From: Methanocrinis alkalitolerans
GTDB lineage: Archaea > Halobacteriota > Methanosarcinia > Methanotrichales > Methanotrichaceae
Length of the DNA: 10,144 nucleotides
Reading direction: 5' to 3'
Assembly (NCBI RefSeq): GCF_029167205.1
Contig: NZ_JARFPL010000056.1
Coordinates: 1-10,144, forward strand
The first letter of the stretch is position 1. Every line of letters begins with the position of its first letter. Below, piece by piece: positions 1 through 5,346 of the stretch. Under the pieces are notes generated by a model. It saw only the letters and a list, made by a program, of their open reading frames with translations. It was not told the DNA's origin and did no database searches. A program made the position numbers and the translations under genes.

Positions 1-72
1 ATCAAGGGGGATAGCTACAGGCTGAAGGAACGAAAACGGCAGGGACTGATCCCCAAGAGCTATTCTCTATAA
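1..72 (+). pseudogene. istB: C-terminal tail of IS21-family IstB-like ATPase (partial, cut by window start)
   Basis: The first 23 codons are open from the window edge to a TAA at 70-72 and read GDSYRLKERKRQGLI near the end. This basic tail resembles the C-terminus of IstB-like helper ATPases of IS21-family elements ('GdSYRLkeKrkaGl'). IstB assists the IstA transposase in strand transfer. The assignment is supported by the terminal repeats of the same element directly downstream (115-164). Nothing upstream can be seen, so the gene may be intact outside the window; it is typed as a pseudogene only because it is partial here. The ATPase motifs are not in the window. Confidence 0.6.
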
Positions 73-164
73 TTGGGAGAAGTGGTCTGGTCAAGCAGAA
101 GCCTTATCTGTAGGTGGACAGTTTTATACCGCCATAATTGGACAGTTTTAGACCGGCGTTGACA
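73..164 (+). mobile_element. Right end of IS21-family element with paired terminal repeats
   Basis: After the istB stop there are two 17-bp direct copies of TGGACAGTTTTANACCG at 115-131 and 139-155, 24 bp apart, followed by a TTGACA terminus at 159-164. Multiple internal terminal repeats and a 5'-TG...CA-3' edge are typical of IS21-family ends. The base after 164 resumes the reading frame of a family A DNA polymerase (CCG CAT AGA GAG ACG GCC from 167), so the element boundary lies at about 164. The other end and the target duplication lie outside the window. Confidence 0.75.
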
Positions 165-817
165 ATCCGCATAGAGAGACGGCCCAGGCGATCTTCAAGA
201 AGGCGAAGATCACCAATGAGGAGAGGCAGATCGCCAAGACCCTCAACTACGGGACGATATACGGAGGTGGCGCCAATATGGTCAAAAGCATGCTTCCGAA
301 CCTGACGGAGAAAGACGCCCAGGAGTTTCTATACCGGTTTTACAGGTCCTATCCGGGGCTGAAAGGCTGGCAGCAGAAGGTCACTTTCGGAGCACCAACT
401 CTGACGGCAGACGGGCGGAGCTACAAGGTCTCCCGATCGGCTCTGGGGCGTTTGAGGTACGTCGATCCAGATCACAGAAATGCCCTGATCAACACCCCCG
501 TCCAGGCGACGGGAGCTGATCTTCAGAAGATCGCCCTCGGCAGGCTCTACAGGGAGCTGGCAAAGCCTGAGCATACTGCCTTCAAGCTGGTGAATGCGGT
601 TCACGACAGCATCCTTCTGGAGGTGCCGGATCAACGAACCGGCGAGGCGACGAGGCTTATCAAGAAAGTGATGGAGGAAGCCGGGGGCGAGATTCTGAAG
701 GTAGTGCCCTGTCTCACCGAGGAGAAGGTCGGGAAGGAGTGGTCCTTTCCCAAGGATAAACGGGGATTGTCGGCTTTTCTCAGGAGGGTTGCATCAGGGG
801 CAATAGGACGGTCATAG
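165..817 (+). pseudogene. polA: Family A DNA polymerase, 3' fragment (interrupted by IS21 element)
   Basis: The frame is open from the IS21 edge at 165 to TAG at 815-817 (about 216 residues). It starts in the region of the conserved PHRETA (D-x-H-x-x-T-A), continues through motif B/O-helix RQIAKTLNYGTIYG (R-x3-K-x3-Y-G), and contains motif C as NAVHDSILLEVP with the catalytic Asp. It ends in the usual C-terminal VPCLTEEKVGKEW. Motif A, the exonuclease domain and everything upstream have been separated by the insertion, so it cannot make an active polymerase. An ATG at 278 could start only a sub-fragment. The O-helix carries Tyr where E. coli Pol I has Phe762. Bacterial and phage genomes commonly carry this family; in an archaeon it suggests acquisition from a phage or plasmid. 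The Asp of D-x-H is probably the codon cut by the insertion (GAT split after G), which places the insertion point precisely. Confidence 0.85.
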
Positions 818-838
818 CGATGCCTTTGGAGCCCGCAT

Positions 839-866
839 CTATCCATGGCTGAAAAACCGAGGCTCA
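839..866. repeat. Short dispersed motif, degenerate copy (CTATCCATGGCTGAAAA)
   Basis: A 17-bp sequence CTATCCATGGCTGAAAA at 839-855 occurs exactly, in inverted orientation, at 4883-4899. The next bases (accgaGGCtc here, gtcgtGGCcc there) are partly conserved. A third, weaker relative lies at 3598-3620. It may be a solo terminus of an insertion element, but no partner end or transposase can be linked to it here. Confidence 0.4.
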
Positions 867-986
867 TCCGAAGCTGGTCGGTGAGTAGCCCTCATAGTCC
901 AAAAGTCCCTCTCCCAAACCAGCCTACTATTTCCCCCATTCGCCCCCGCTGCCTATCGGTGGTCCTGGAGACAAAATTGACAGAAT

Positions 987-1010
987 GAGGCGATCCCCTC
1001 GGATCGCCTC
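987..1010. other. Perfect 10-bp hairpin
   Basis: GAGGCGATCC at 987-996 and GGATCGCCTC at 1001-1010 are perfect inverted complements around a 4-base loop (CCTC). There is no T-tract after it on either strand, so it is not a classic intrinsic terminator. It lies between the converging polymerase fragment (+) and aldehyde dehydrogenase remnant (-), where an RNA 3'-end hairpin would make sense, or it is simply a palindrome. The 303-base gap at 818-1120 otherwise holds only the motif at 839 and the tandem repeat at 1041. Confidence 0.5.
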
Positions 1011-1040
1011 TCCGCTCATTATCTGTCGCAGGCTCCTCTT

Positions 1041-1108
1041 CCCCTCTGCCCCCTCTTCCCCTCTGCCCCCTCTTCCCCTCTGCCCCCTCTTCCCCTCTGC
1101 CCCCTCTT
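1041..1108. repeat. 17-bp tandem repeat, four perfect copies
   Basis: The unit CCCCTCTGCCCCCTCTT is repeated perfectly at 1041-1057, 1058-1074, 1075-1091 and 1092-1108, flanked by partial units. It is purely pyrimidine apart from one G per unit, so one strand is a long polypurine tract. It begins 12 bases past the stop codon of the minus-strand aldehyde dehydrogenase remnant. Open frames across it on both strands are low-complexity artefacts. Confidence 0.9.
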
Positions 1109-1120
1109 CGCCCCAGAGCC

Positions 1121-1611
1121 TTAGATCTCCCCTCCAAGCCCGATCCGAATGTGCTTTTCTTCCATGTACTCGTACAAGGCCGATCGGGACCGCTCTCGCC
1201 CCAAACCGCTCTCCTTCCACCCACCGAAGGGGGCCCCCGGGACGATGGGGCTTGTGGTGTTGACCCCGACAGACCCCACCTCCAGCCTTTCGGCGAACCA
1301 CAGCCCCCTCGTCATATCCCCGGTGAAGACGTAGGCGGCAAGGCCGTACCGGGAGGCGTTGGCAAGTTTGAGGGCCTCTTCGTCGGTCGAAAAGCTGATC
1401 ATCGGCGCCACCGGGCCGATGGTCCCCTCCCTCATCATCCTCATGGAGTGGTCCATCCGATCCAGGACCGTGGGGAGGAAGAAGAAGAAGCCACTCCGAA
1501 ACTCTTCCCCCTCCGGCTCCCGGCCGCCGCAGAGGAGGGCGGCGCCCCTGGCGAGGGCGTCGGCGATGTGATCTCTCGTCGAGCAGACTGAGAGGGGAGG
1601 ATCAAGGAACG
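1121..1611 (-). pseudogene. Aldehyde dehydrogenase, C-terminal remnant
   Basis: Minus-strand frame ending in TAA at 1121-1123. It matches the last third of NAD(P)-dependent aldehyde dehydrogenases: an RDHIADALARGAALLCGG segment, then LANASRYGLAAYVFT, then GSVGVNT, PFGGWKESGLGRE and a terminal YEYMEEKHIRIG. About 155 of the usual 470-490 residues remain; the Rossmann fold and the catalytic Cys are missing. The family motif E-E-x-F-G-P, which holds a nicotinamide-ribose-contacting Glu, reads EGTIGP here, so the second Glu and the Phe are lost, consistent with decay. Homology fades at about 1611. Beyond it, a different minus-strand frame (about 1602-1741) is open for some 44 codons without a start codon and is not recognised. 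The original enzyme could have been a succinate-semialdehyde or lactaldehyde dehydrogenase; this cannot be decided. Confidence 0.8.
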
Positions 1612-1760
1612 AACTGGATTGAGATCTCCTCTCTCTGAGATTCGAGCATTTCAGCTCCAGTTCTGACATTCTCGGCTGCCTTTCTGAATCCGAAGGCTGA
1701 AGGCATATCTTTATCGCTTCGAGCACAAATAACTTCTAAGTCGAGGGGTTAATCTCAATT

Positions 1761-2063
1761 ATGCCATCCAAAATCGAGATACCCAAGGAGAAGATCGAAG
1801 ACTTCTGCCGTCGATGGAAGATAAAGGAGATGGCTATCTTCGGATCGGTTCTCCGGGAAGATTTTGGATCGGAGAGCGATGTTGATTTTCTGGTCACCTT
1901 CGTCAAGCATGCCCGATGGAGCCTCTTCGACTGGGTGGAAATGATCGAGGAGTTGAAGAAGATAACCGGTCGAGAAATTGACCTGGTGGATAGGGAGTCG
2001 ATTCGAAATCCCTTCAGGCGGCGCTCTATTCTGGCCAGAATGGAGGTAATCTATGGAGCCTGA
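1761..2063 (+). CDS. mntA: MNT-type nucleotidyltransferase antitoxin (MntA-like)
   Basis: A 100-residue minimal nucleotidyltransferase. The signature G-S-x10-D-x-D is complete: Gly28-Ser29 with Asp40 and Asp42 (GSVLREDFGSESDVDF), and a third acidic residue, Asp74, lies in REIDLVD. In characterised HEPN/MNT pairs the MNT protein neutralises the HEPN ribonuclease by AMPylating a tyrosine near its R-x4-6-H motif. The length is typical of the family and the gene appears intact. The ATG at 1761 follows GAGGGG about 12 bases upstream, a weak ribosome binding site. Its partner should follow immediately: the stop codon at 2061-2063 overlaps an ATG at 2053 with an excellent ribosome binding site, but that frame closes after 12 codons. 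The protein is therefore probably an orphan antitoxin. Enzymatic activity is inferred from motifs only. Confidence 0.85.
   Translation: MPSKIEIPKEKIEDFCRRWKIKEMAIFGSVLREDFGSESDVDFLVTFVKHARWSLFDWVEMIEELKKITGREIDLVDRESIRNPFRRRSILARMEVIYGA
2042..2047 (+). promoter_or_regulatory. Shine-Dalgarno GGAGGT for the lost hepT gene
   Basis: GGAGGT lies five bases upstream of the ATG at 2053, inside the end of the MntA gene. It is the best ribosome binding site in this neighbourhood yet now serves a 12-codon frame, which argues that a full HEPN gene once followed. Confidence 0.55.
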
Positions 2064-2091
2064 AGGCCCCATTGAAACCCATATATATTAG
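2053..2091 (+). pseudogene. hepT: Stub of HEPN-domain (HepT-like) toxin gene
   Basis: An ATG at 2053 overlaps the last codons of the MNT gene and encodes MEPEGPIETHIY before TAG at 2089-2091. The overlap arrangement, GGAGGT ribosome binding site and Met-Glu-Pro-Glu start fit the usual position of a HEPN partner gene, but no HEPN domain (R-x4-6-H) is seen in any frame before the next gene at 2188. The identification rests on position and translation signals, not on a protein match, so the stub could instead be a chance frame. Confidence 0.4.
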
Positions 2092-2094
2092 GCG

Positions 2095-2124
2095 GTCAAC
2101 ATCTTTAGAGTCAACATCTTTAGA
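2095..2124. repeat. 15-bp direct tandem duplication
   Basis: GTCAACATCTTTAGA occurs twice back to back (2095-2109 and 2110-2124), just after the truncated HEPN stub. It looks like a local duplication scar and may mark the deletion that removed the toxin gene. Confidence 0.8.
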
Positions 2125-2187
2125 AGGGCGAGCTTCAGATTATATCCGCCACTGTATGCCCGCCGTCAGATGGGAGAGCATGGGATC

Positions 2188-2586
2188 ATGAGTGAGATGA
2201 GGACGAAAGAGAAGATCGAGATCATCGGACCCAAAGTCCACGGCGTGGGCTACAGATACTTCCTGATGAAACAGGCGATGCTTCTGGGGGTCGATGGCTT
2301 TGCTGCTTCAAACCAGGCAGGCAGAGATCGGCAGCAGAAGGTGCTGGTTATCGTACAGGGGTCGAGGGAGGCGGTGATAGACTTTTCCGCCTTTGCAAAG
2401 ACCGAAAAGCCAGAGGAGGCGGAGGTATCCGAAGTTCTGATCGGAGACTTTGACGTTTTCGTTCCAAAGATGACCGACTTCGCCATGATCCTCACCGCCG
2501 GCCAGATCGTGAAGGCCATCCCCATCATCCAGGAGATCGAGAGCAATACCCGAGAGACGGTCGAAAGCCCCCTCAAGTTATCATAA
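2188..2586 (+). CDS. Acylphosphatase-like protein with C-terminal extension
   Basis: Residues 8 to about 92 match the acylphosphatase fold. VHGVGYRYF holds the phosphate-binding loop and the conserved Arg (Arg23), GVDGFAASNQAG holds the Asn of the second catalytic position (Asn42), and the strand pattern KVLVIVQG...AEVSEV follows. Acylphosphatases hydrolyse carboxyl-phosphate bonds in the cytoplasm; the physiological substrate is usually unknown. The canonical N-x-x-D-G-x-V loop is altered (NQAGRDRQQ), so activity is uncertain. A further 40 residues (about 93-132) extend beyond the usual 90-residue length. The ATG at 2188 is preferred because GGGAGA lies about 10 bases upstream; an in-frame ATG at 2170 would add six residues but has no visible ribosome binding site. 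The next gene starts 59 bases downstream on the same strand. Confidence 0.75.
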   Translation: MSEMRTKEKIEIIGPKVHGVGYRYFLMKQAMLLGVDGFAASNQAGRDRQQKVLVIVQGSREAVIDFSAFAKTEKPEEAEVSEVLIGDFDVFVPKMTDFAMILTAGQIVKAIPIIQEIESNTRETVESPLKLS

Positions 2587-2645
2587 TTTTATCCAGTTGA
2601 AAGGCGGAGCAATCTTCTTAAAGATGCAGAACGGAGTAAAAAACC

Positions 2646-3515
2646 ATGTTCAAAGTGGGTGAATACCGCGAGGATGTGGCCAGGGATATCGCAAATCACC
2701 TGAAAGAAGCCGGGATGAAGGTGGACGTCAGAACCTTCTCCACCGCTTGGAGTGATTCCATCGACCATCTGGAAGGCAGGATGAGCGAGCTGAAGGAAGA
2801 ACTCGATGAGGAGGATTTCCAAGATTGCGAGCGATATATAGACGCCCTACGATCCGTCCTCTCCAGAGGCGCTACCCCGGAGAACTTCAATCAAATGTTT
2901 CAGATGGAGCTGGACCCAGAAGTGAACGAAAAGAGGCAGCTATTTCGTGATATCATGGAAGGTAATCTCTCTCTTGAAGAGCGGAAGGCAAAAATGGAGA
3001 ACTTCACTGAGATGATGAACGACCTGGGCAAGATCTCCGATGCGCAGTCCCTTGTATACGAGGTCTTATCTCGCAATAAAATTGAAGTGGGAGAAGATGT
3101 GGGCGATCGGCTCGACGACCCCATCGTACGGATCCCATATCTTCCGGAGGATGACGAAGAGGAATCCAGATTTGCGAAGATCACCACGATCTTGACATTC
3201 AATCCGAGGGCAGCGGTCTTCATCGACGAGTTCTCCGCCATCCTTGTAGATGAGCTGGACGAGGAGTTCAGAGATGAATACGAGGACGAATTCTTCGAGA
3301 TCTACTATTTGGGCGAGATGATCTCCAACCTCAGGAAGTCCTCCTCCGGCAAGATGGACGCTAAGAGATTCTACGAAATGTGCGCTTTACAGGCAGAAGA
3401 AGACGGATACATACTGAAGGTGAACGGCAGAGATGTCGGCCAGGAGATCGCAAGGTCGCTGGAGAAGAACGGCATATTAAAGATAAAGGGCGACGGCATC
3501 AAGTGGAAACGCTGA
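2646..3515 (+). CDS. Acidic protein of unknown function, 289 residues
   Basis: I do not recognise a named family. The N-terminus (MFKVGEYREDVARDIANHLKEAGMKV, shown here as GEYREDVARDIANHLKEAG) looks like a small alpha/beta unit of the kind seen in short signal-transduction-like domains. Residues 40-150 are strongly helical and charged (EGRMSELKEELDEEDF), suggesting coiled coil. The centre is very acidic (LPEDDEEESRF; DELDEEFRDEYEDEFFE). The C-terminal 50 residues (EDGYILKVNGRDVGQEIARSL then NGILKIKGDGIKWKR) could form a small winged-helix-like domain. No signal peptide or membrane segment is visible, so it should be cytoplasmic. GGAG at 2633-2636 lies nine bases before the ATG and supports this start. 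It may be co-transcribed with the acylphosphatase-like gene, 59 bases upstream. Codon use and length indicate a real gene. Confidence 0.8.
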   Translation: MFKVGEYREDVARDIANHLKEAGMKVDVRTFSTAWSDSIDHLEGRMSELKEELDEEDFQDCERYIDALRSVLSRGATPENFNQMFQMELDPEVNEKRQLFRDIMEGNLSLEERKAKMENFTEMMNDLGKISDAQSLVYEVLSRNKIEVGEDVGDRLDDPIVRIPYLPEDDEEESRFAKITTILTFNPRAAVFIDEFSAILVDELDEEFRDEYEDEFFEIYYLGEMISNLRKSSSGKMDAKRFYEMCALQAEEDGYILKVNGRDVGQEIARSLEKNGILKIKGDGIKWKR

Positions 3516-3572
3516 TCTTTCCGGGATTGTTACAGAGCTAATCCAACGAGCTTCGCTTTAGAGGCTGTCCAA

Positions 3573-3596
3573 TGGTGGTGGTGGTGGGGGGGGGGG
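3573..3596. repeat. G-rich tract: (TGG)n followed by an 11-G run
   Basis: TGG triplets from 3573 run into eleven consecutive G at 3586-3596. The tract could fold as a G-quadruplex on the plus strand and is prone to slippage. It lies in the gap between the converging unknown gene and the YgiT-type antitoxin gene, and directly precedes the motif at 3598-3620. Confidence 0.8.
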
Positions 3597-3597
3597 T

Positions 3598-3620
3598 CAC
3601 GACTTTCCTATCATGGATAG
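3598..3620. repeat. Dispersed motif CACGACTTTC...CATGGATAG, copy 2
   Basis: This 23-bp stretch matches 4877-4899 at 19 of 23 positions, and both copies follow a run of G. The exact 17-bp core shared by 839-855 and 4883-4899 is degenerate here. A common origin as insertion-element termini is possible but unproven. Confidence 0.4.
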
Positions 3621-3737
3621 TATACGTAAATGGTTATCTACCGAGAATCGAGGCGACAGATCGAAAGAGAGGGAGGTCTTCGCCCTCGGGGCGCCGGAAT
3701 GGGAAGAGATCGCGCCCGGCGTTCCATCCCGATCGGG

Positions 3738-4025
3738 TCAGGCCGACTCCTTCATCTTGAGGTCGACCTCGCCGGCCGCGATAGGCTTTGCAAGGAGCTT
3801 TCCATCCCGCAAGTCCCTGATGATCTTGTCGATCTCTCTTGAGGCGTCTGGTGTGATATAAGCCTCGTCGCAGACGTCGCAGATCAAGGTCTGGACGTTC
3901 TTGATCACCAGAACGGACCCCTGGACTCTGGTGATATAATCCGTGAGGCCACGGCGTAGTCTACCCTGACCGCAGTTACAGACGTCGGGGATCAGCTCAC
4001 TCTTCTCGTCGTATGGTCCATCCAT
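3738..4025 (-). CDS. YgiT-type zinc finger antitoxin
   Basis: A 95-residue minus-strand protein with the YgiT/MqsA-N pattern of two Cys pairs: Cys-x-Cys-Gly near residue 16 (DVCNCGQGRLRRG) and Cys-x-x-Cys near residue 49 (LICDVCDEAYI), separated by the typical ITRVQGSVLVIKNV strand region. Residues 58-95 are helical and probably bind the toxin or form a dimer. Proteins of this type are antitoxins that usually repress their own operon. The ATG at 4023-4025 has a clear GGAGG (4033-4037) seven bases upstream. The start lies inside the 3' end of the DUF4258 toxin gene (34-base overlap), implying translational coupling with the toxin gene first. The antitoxin is intact while the toxin gene is broken. 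The DNA-binding HTH domain of full-length MqsA is absent, as is common in this short subfamily. Confidence 0.85.
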   Translation of the reverse strand: MDGPYDEKSELIPDVCNCGQGRLRRGLTDYITRVQGSVLVIKNVQTLICDVCDEAYITPDASREIDKIIRDLRDGKLLAKPIAAGEVDLKMKESA

Positions 4026-4032
4026 TCTTTAT

Positions 4033-4037
4033 CCTCC
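4033..4037 (-). promoter_or_regulatory. Shine-Dalgarno of the YgiT-type antitoxin
   Basis: GGAGG on the minus strand, seven bases before the ATG at 4025 and inside the toxin reading frame. It fixes the antitoxin start despite the 34-base overlap. Confidence 0.7.
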
Positions 4038-4229
4038 GGCCAGTAAACCGTGACTATACGCAAGTGATTTTCGCATAACGCAACCACAACATGGCAATAC
4101 CGCAAGCCTACGGCGCCGGTTATGAGGGCAGAGGGGCATGGCTTGCTATCCGGATAATCTTCTATTATGCTCCCGTCTAATATCAAATTAACCAGATCAT
4201 CGGTGTAAATGCCCCTCTCATCCATTCTC

Positions 4230-4346
4230 GGTCGCGTACCCAGATTACTGAATAGCGCTAACGGGTGACGTAATGGCTGTTTGGCGGAAAATACGTCCCT
4301 TGAATTCGATTCGAGTGGCGATTTTCAGTAGATCGAGTACTCGACC
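4230..4346. mobile_element. MITE-2 copy A (117 bp)
   Basis: Starts GGTCGCGTAC and ends GTACTCGACC, imperfect 10-bp terminal inverted repeats with one mismatch. The flanks CCATTCTC at 4222-4229 and CCATTCTC at 4347-4354 are a perfect 8-bp target duplication. The element has no coding capacity. Copy B at 8791-8907 has the same length and differs at only three positions by my reading. It is inserted in the 5' part of the DUF4258 toxin gene. The 8-bp duplication fits IS1, IS6, IS66, ISH1 or IS1595 transposases; the donor is not identified. Confidence 0.92.
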
Positions 4347-4563
4347 CCATTCTCCTGCGGGCGTGAAACGTTAATATATATTTATCTTTTATAATCTGAT
4401 TCTTGACATCTTCGATCTCTACTCCTCTGTCCCCTCCCTACTTTTCATCAGCCTCTAATTTTCAGCATTCAGGTTTGACTTCTATATCGGTTAGTCGAGA
4501 ACGAGATAAATCTTTCCCGGATATCAAGATGAATGACTCGTATCCGCCAGGTTGGCTTTAGAC

Positions 4564-4845
4564 CCGGCATTTCGCATTAACGGTTTGAACGCTCATTAAT
4601 TTTCCTGCTATCGATTTTTTGAGAATAGATATCAATCGACTCTGTATAGAGATCAAATAAGGCCAGCTTCATAAAGAATAAGAATATAATTATTAAATTT
4701 TTATAATATACTGAATTGTTAATATCATGTTGACAAATTCTAGTAAAATTATTTTAAACAAAATTTGAGTTAAACGTTTGAATTTATGCACATTTTGGCA
4801 AGCAATAAATTCTTAATTTTGCATAGACTTACTGCGGAATGCCGG
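4564..4845 (-). mobile_element. MITE-1 copy 1 (282 bp), inverted orientation
   Basis: Bounded by CCGGCATTTCGCATTAA and, at the other end, the inverse of CCGGCATTCCGCAGTAA: 17-bp terminal inverted repeats with two mismatches. Perfect 6-bp target duplications TTAGAC lie at 4558-4563 and 4846-4851. The interior is very AT-rich compared with the GC-rich host genes and shows no transposase. By eye it is identical to copy 2 read in reverse. It lies in the gene-free stretch between the toxin gene and the IS4-type fragment. The 6-bp duplication would suit an IS1634-type transposase, an inference only. Confidence 0.93.
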
Positions 4846-4876
4846 TTAGACTATAATCTGACTGAAATAATGGGGC

Positions 4877-4899
4877 CACGACTTTTCAGCCATGGATAG
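4877..4899. repeat. Dispersed motif CACGACTTTTCAGCCATGGATAG, copy 3
   Basis: It contains the exact inverse of the 17-bp sequence at 839-855 and resembles 3598-3620 at 19 of 23 positions. It abuts the left end of MITE-3 and follows GGGGC. It may be the remaining terminus of an element destroyed by the MITE-3 insertion. Confidence 0.45.
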
Positions 4900-4900
4900 G

Positions 4901-5346
4901 GGTGGTGCGCCTGGATTCGGTTGATATATCCAAAGAGAAACGATACCGATCTTGTTTTTGTTAGATAACCCTTTGGTCCATCTCGAATTCAAAAACGCTA
5001 ATGTGCAGTGCCTCTAAAAACTCTAATCGAATTATCAACCCGGCATTCCGCAGTAAGTCTATGCAAAATTAAGAATTTATTGCTTGCCAAAATGTGCATA
5101 AATTCAAACGTTTAACTCAAATTTTGTTTAAAATAATTTTACTAGAATTTGTCAACATGATATTAACAATTCAGTATATTATAAAAATTTAATAATTATA
5201 TTCTTATTCTTTATGAAGCTGGCCTTATTTGATCTCTATACAGAGTCGATTGATATCTATTCTCAAAAAATCGATAGCAGGAAAATTAATGAGCGTTCAA
5301 ACCGTTAATGCGAAATGCCGGATCAACCGAATCAAAGAGCACCACC
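4901..5346. mobile_element. MITE-3: IS1-type non-autonomous element, interrupted by MITE-1
   Basis: The left end (GGTGGTGCGCCTGGATTCGG, continuing TTGATA) and the inverse of the right end (GGTGGTGCTCTTTGATTCGG, continuing TTGATA) are 26-bp inverted repeats with three mismatches. The left end shares its first 12 bases and the later GGTTGATAT with the left end of the IS1-family element at 8424. Removing MITE-1 copy 2 and one target duplication leaves 158 bp with no coding capacity. I see no target duplication flanking it (left ATGGATAGG, right AAAACATGA), so one flank has probably been rearranged. Its right end truncates the IS4-type transposase fragment at 5347. Confidence 0.82.
5040..5321 (+). 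mobile_element. MITE-1 copy 2 (282 bp), nested in MITE-3
   Basis: CCGGCATTCCGCAGTAA at the left and the inverse of CCGGCATTTCGCATTAA at the right, with perfect 6-bp target duplications ATCAAC at 5034-5039 and 5322-5327. One duplicate belongs to the terminal repeat of MITE-3, so this insertion is younger than MITE-3. A 31-codon frame at 5213-5308 (MKLALFDLYTESIDIYSQ...) is probably chance or a relic of a parental transposase end. With copy 1 it forms a long inverted repeat. Confidence 0.93.

Larger units (their letters stand above)
3992..4422 (-). pseudogene. DUF4258 toxin gene split by a 117-bp MITE
   Basis: The C-terminal part is the 77-codon frame 3992-4225 (MDERGIYTDDLVNLILDG, later ITGAVGLRYCHVVVALCENH and VTVYWPEDKEW). 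The family begins with a conserved H-A-x-x-R-M-x-E-R-G-I, and the missing part is found beyond the MITE: removing 4230-4346 and one 8-bp duplicate joins codons for KDKYILTFHARRR directly to MDERGI in frame. Upstream the frame stays open to a TAG at 4438-4440; a GTA codon at 4420-4422, eight bases after a GGGAGGGG-like site, sits where a GTG or ATG start would be expected. The insertion adds 125 bp, shifting the frame. A shortened protein from the ATG at 4225 would lack about 24 residues including the conserved His-Ala. DUF4258 proteins are predicted type II toxins paired with YgiT-type antitoxins, as here. Confidence 0.85.

Noticed and set aside
892..1301. Several overlapping open frames on both strands rich in Gly/Arg/Glu or Ser/Pro/Leu
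   Set aside because: They are translations of the 17-bp polypyrimidine tandem repeat and of the antisense of the aldehyde dehydrogenase remnant; no domain or start signal supports them.
3572..3861. Three short plus-strand frames of 62-82 codons
   Set aside because: They are low-complexity or antisense to the YgiT-type antitoxin gene and have no supporting signals.
5213..5308. 31-codon frame inside MITE-1 (MKLALFDLYTESIDIYSQ...)
   Set aside because: Conserved only because the MITE copies are recent; no ribosome binding site or family match is visible. It may be a relic of a parental transposase end.
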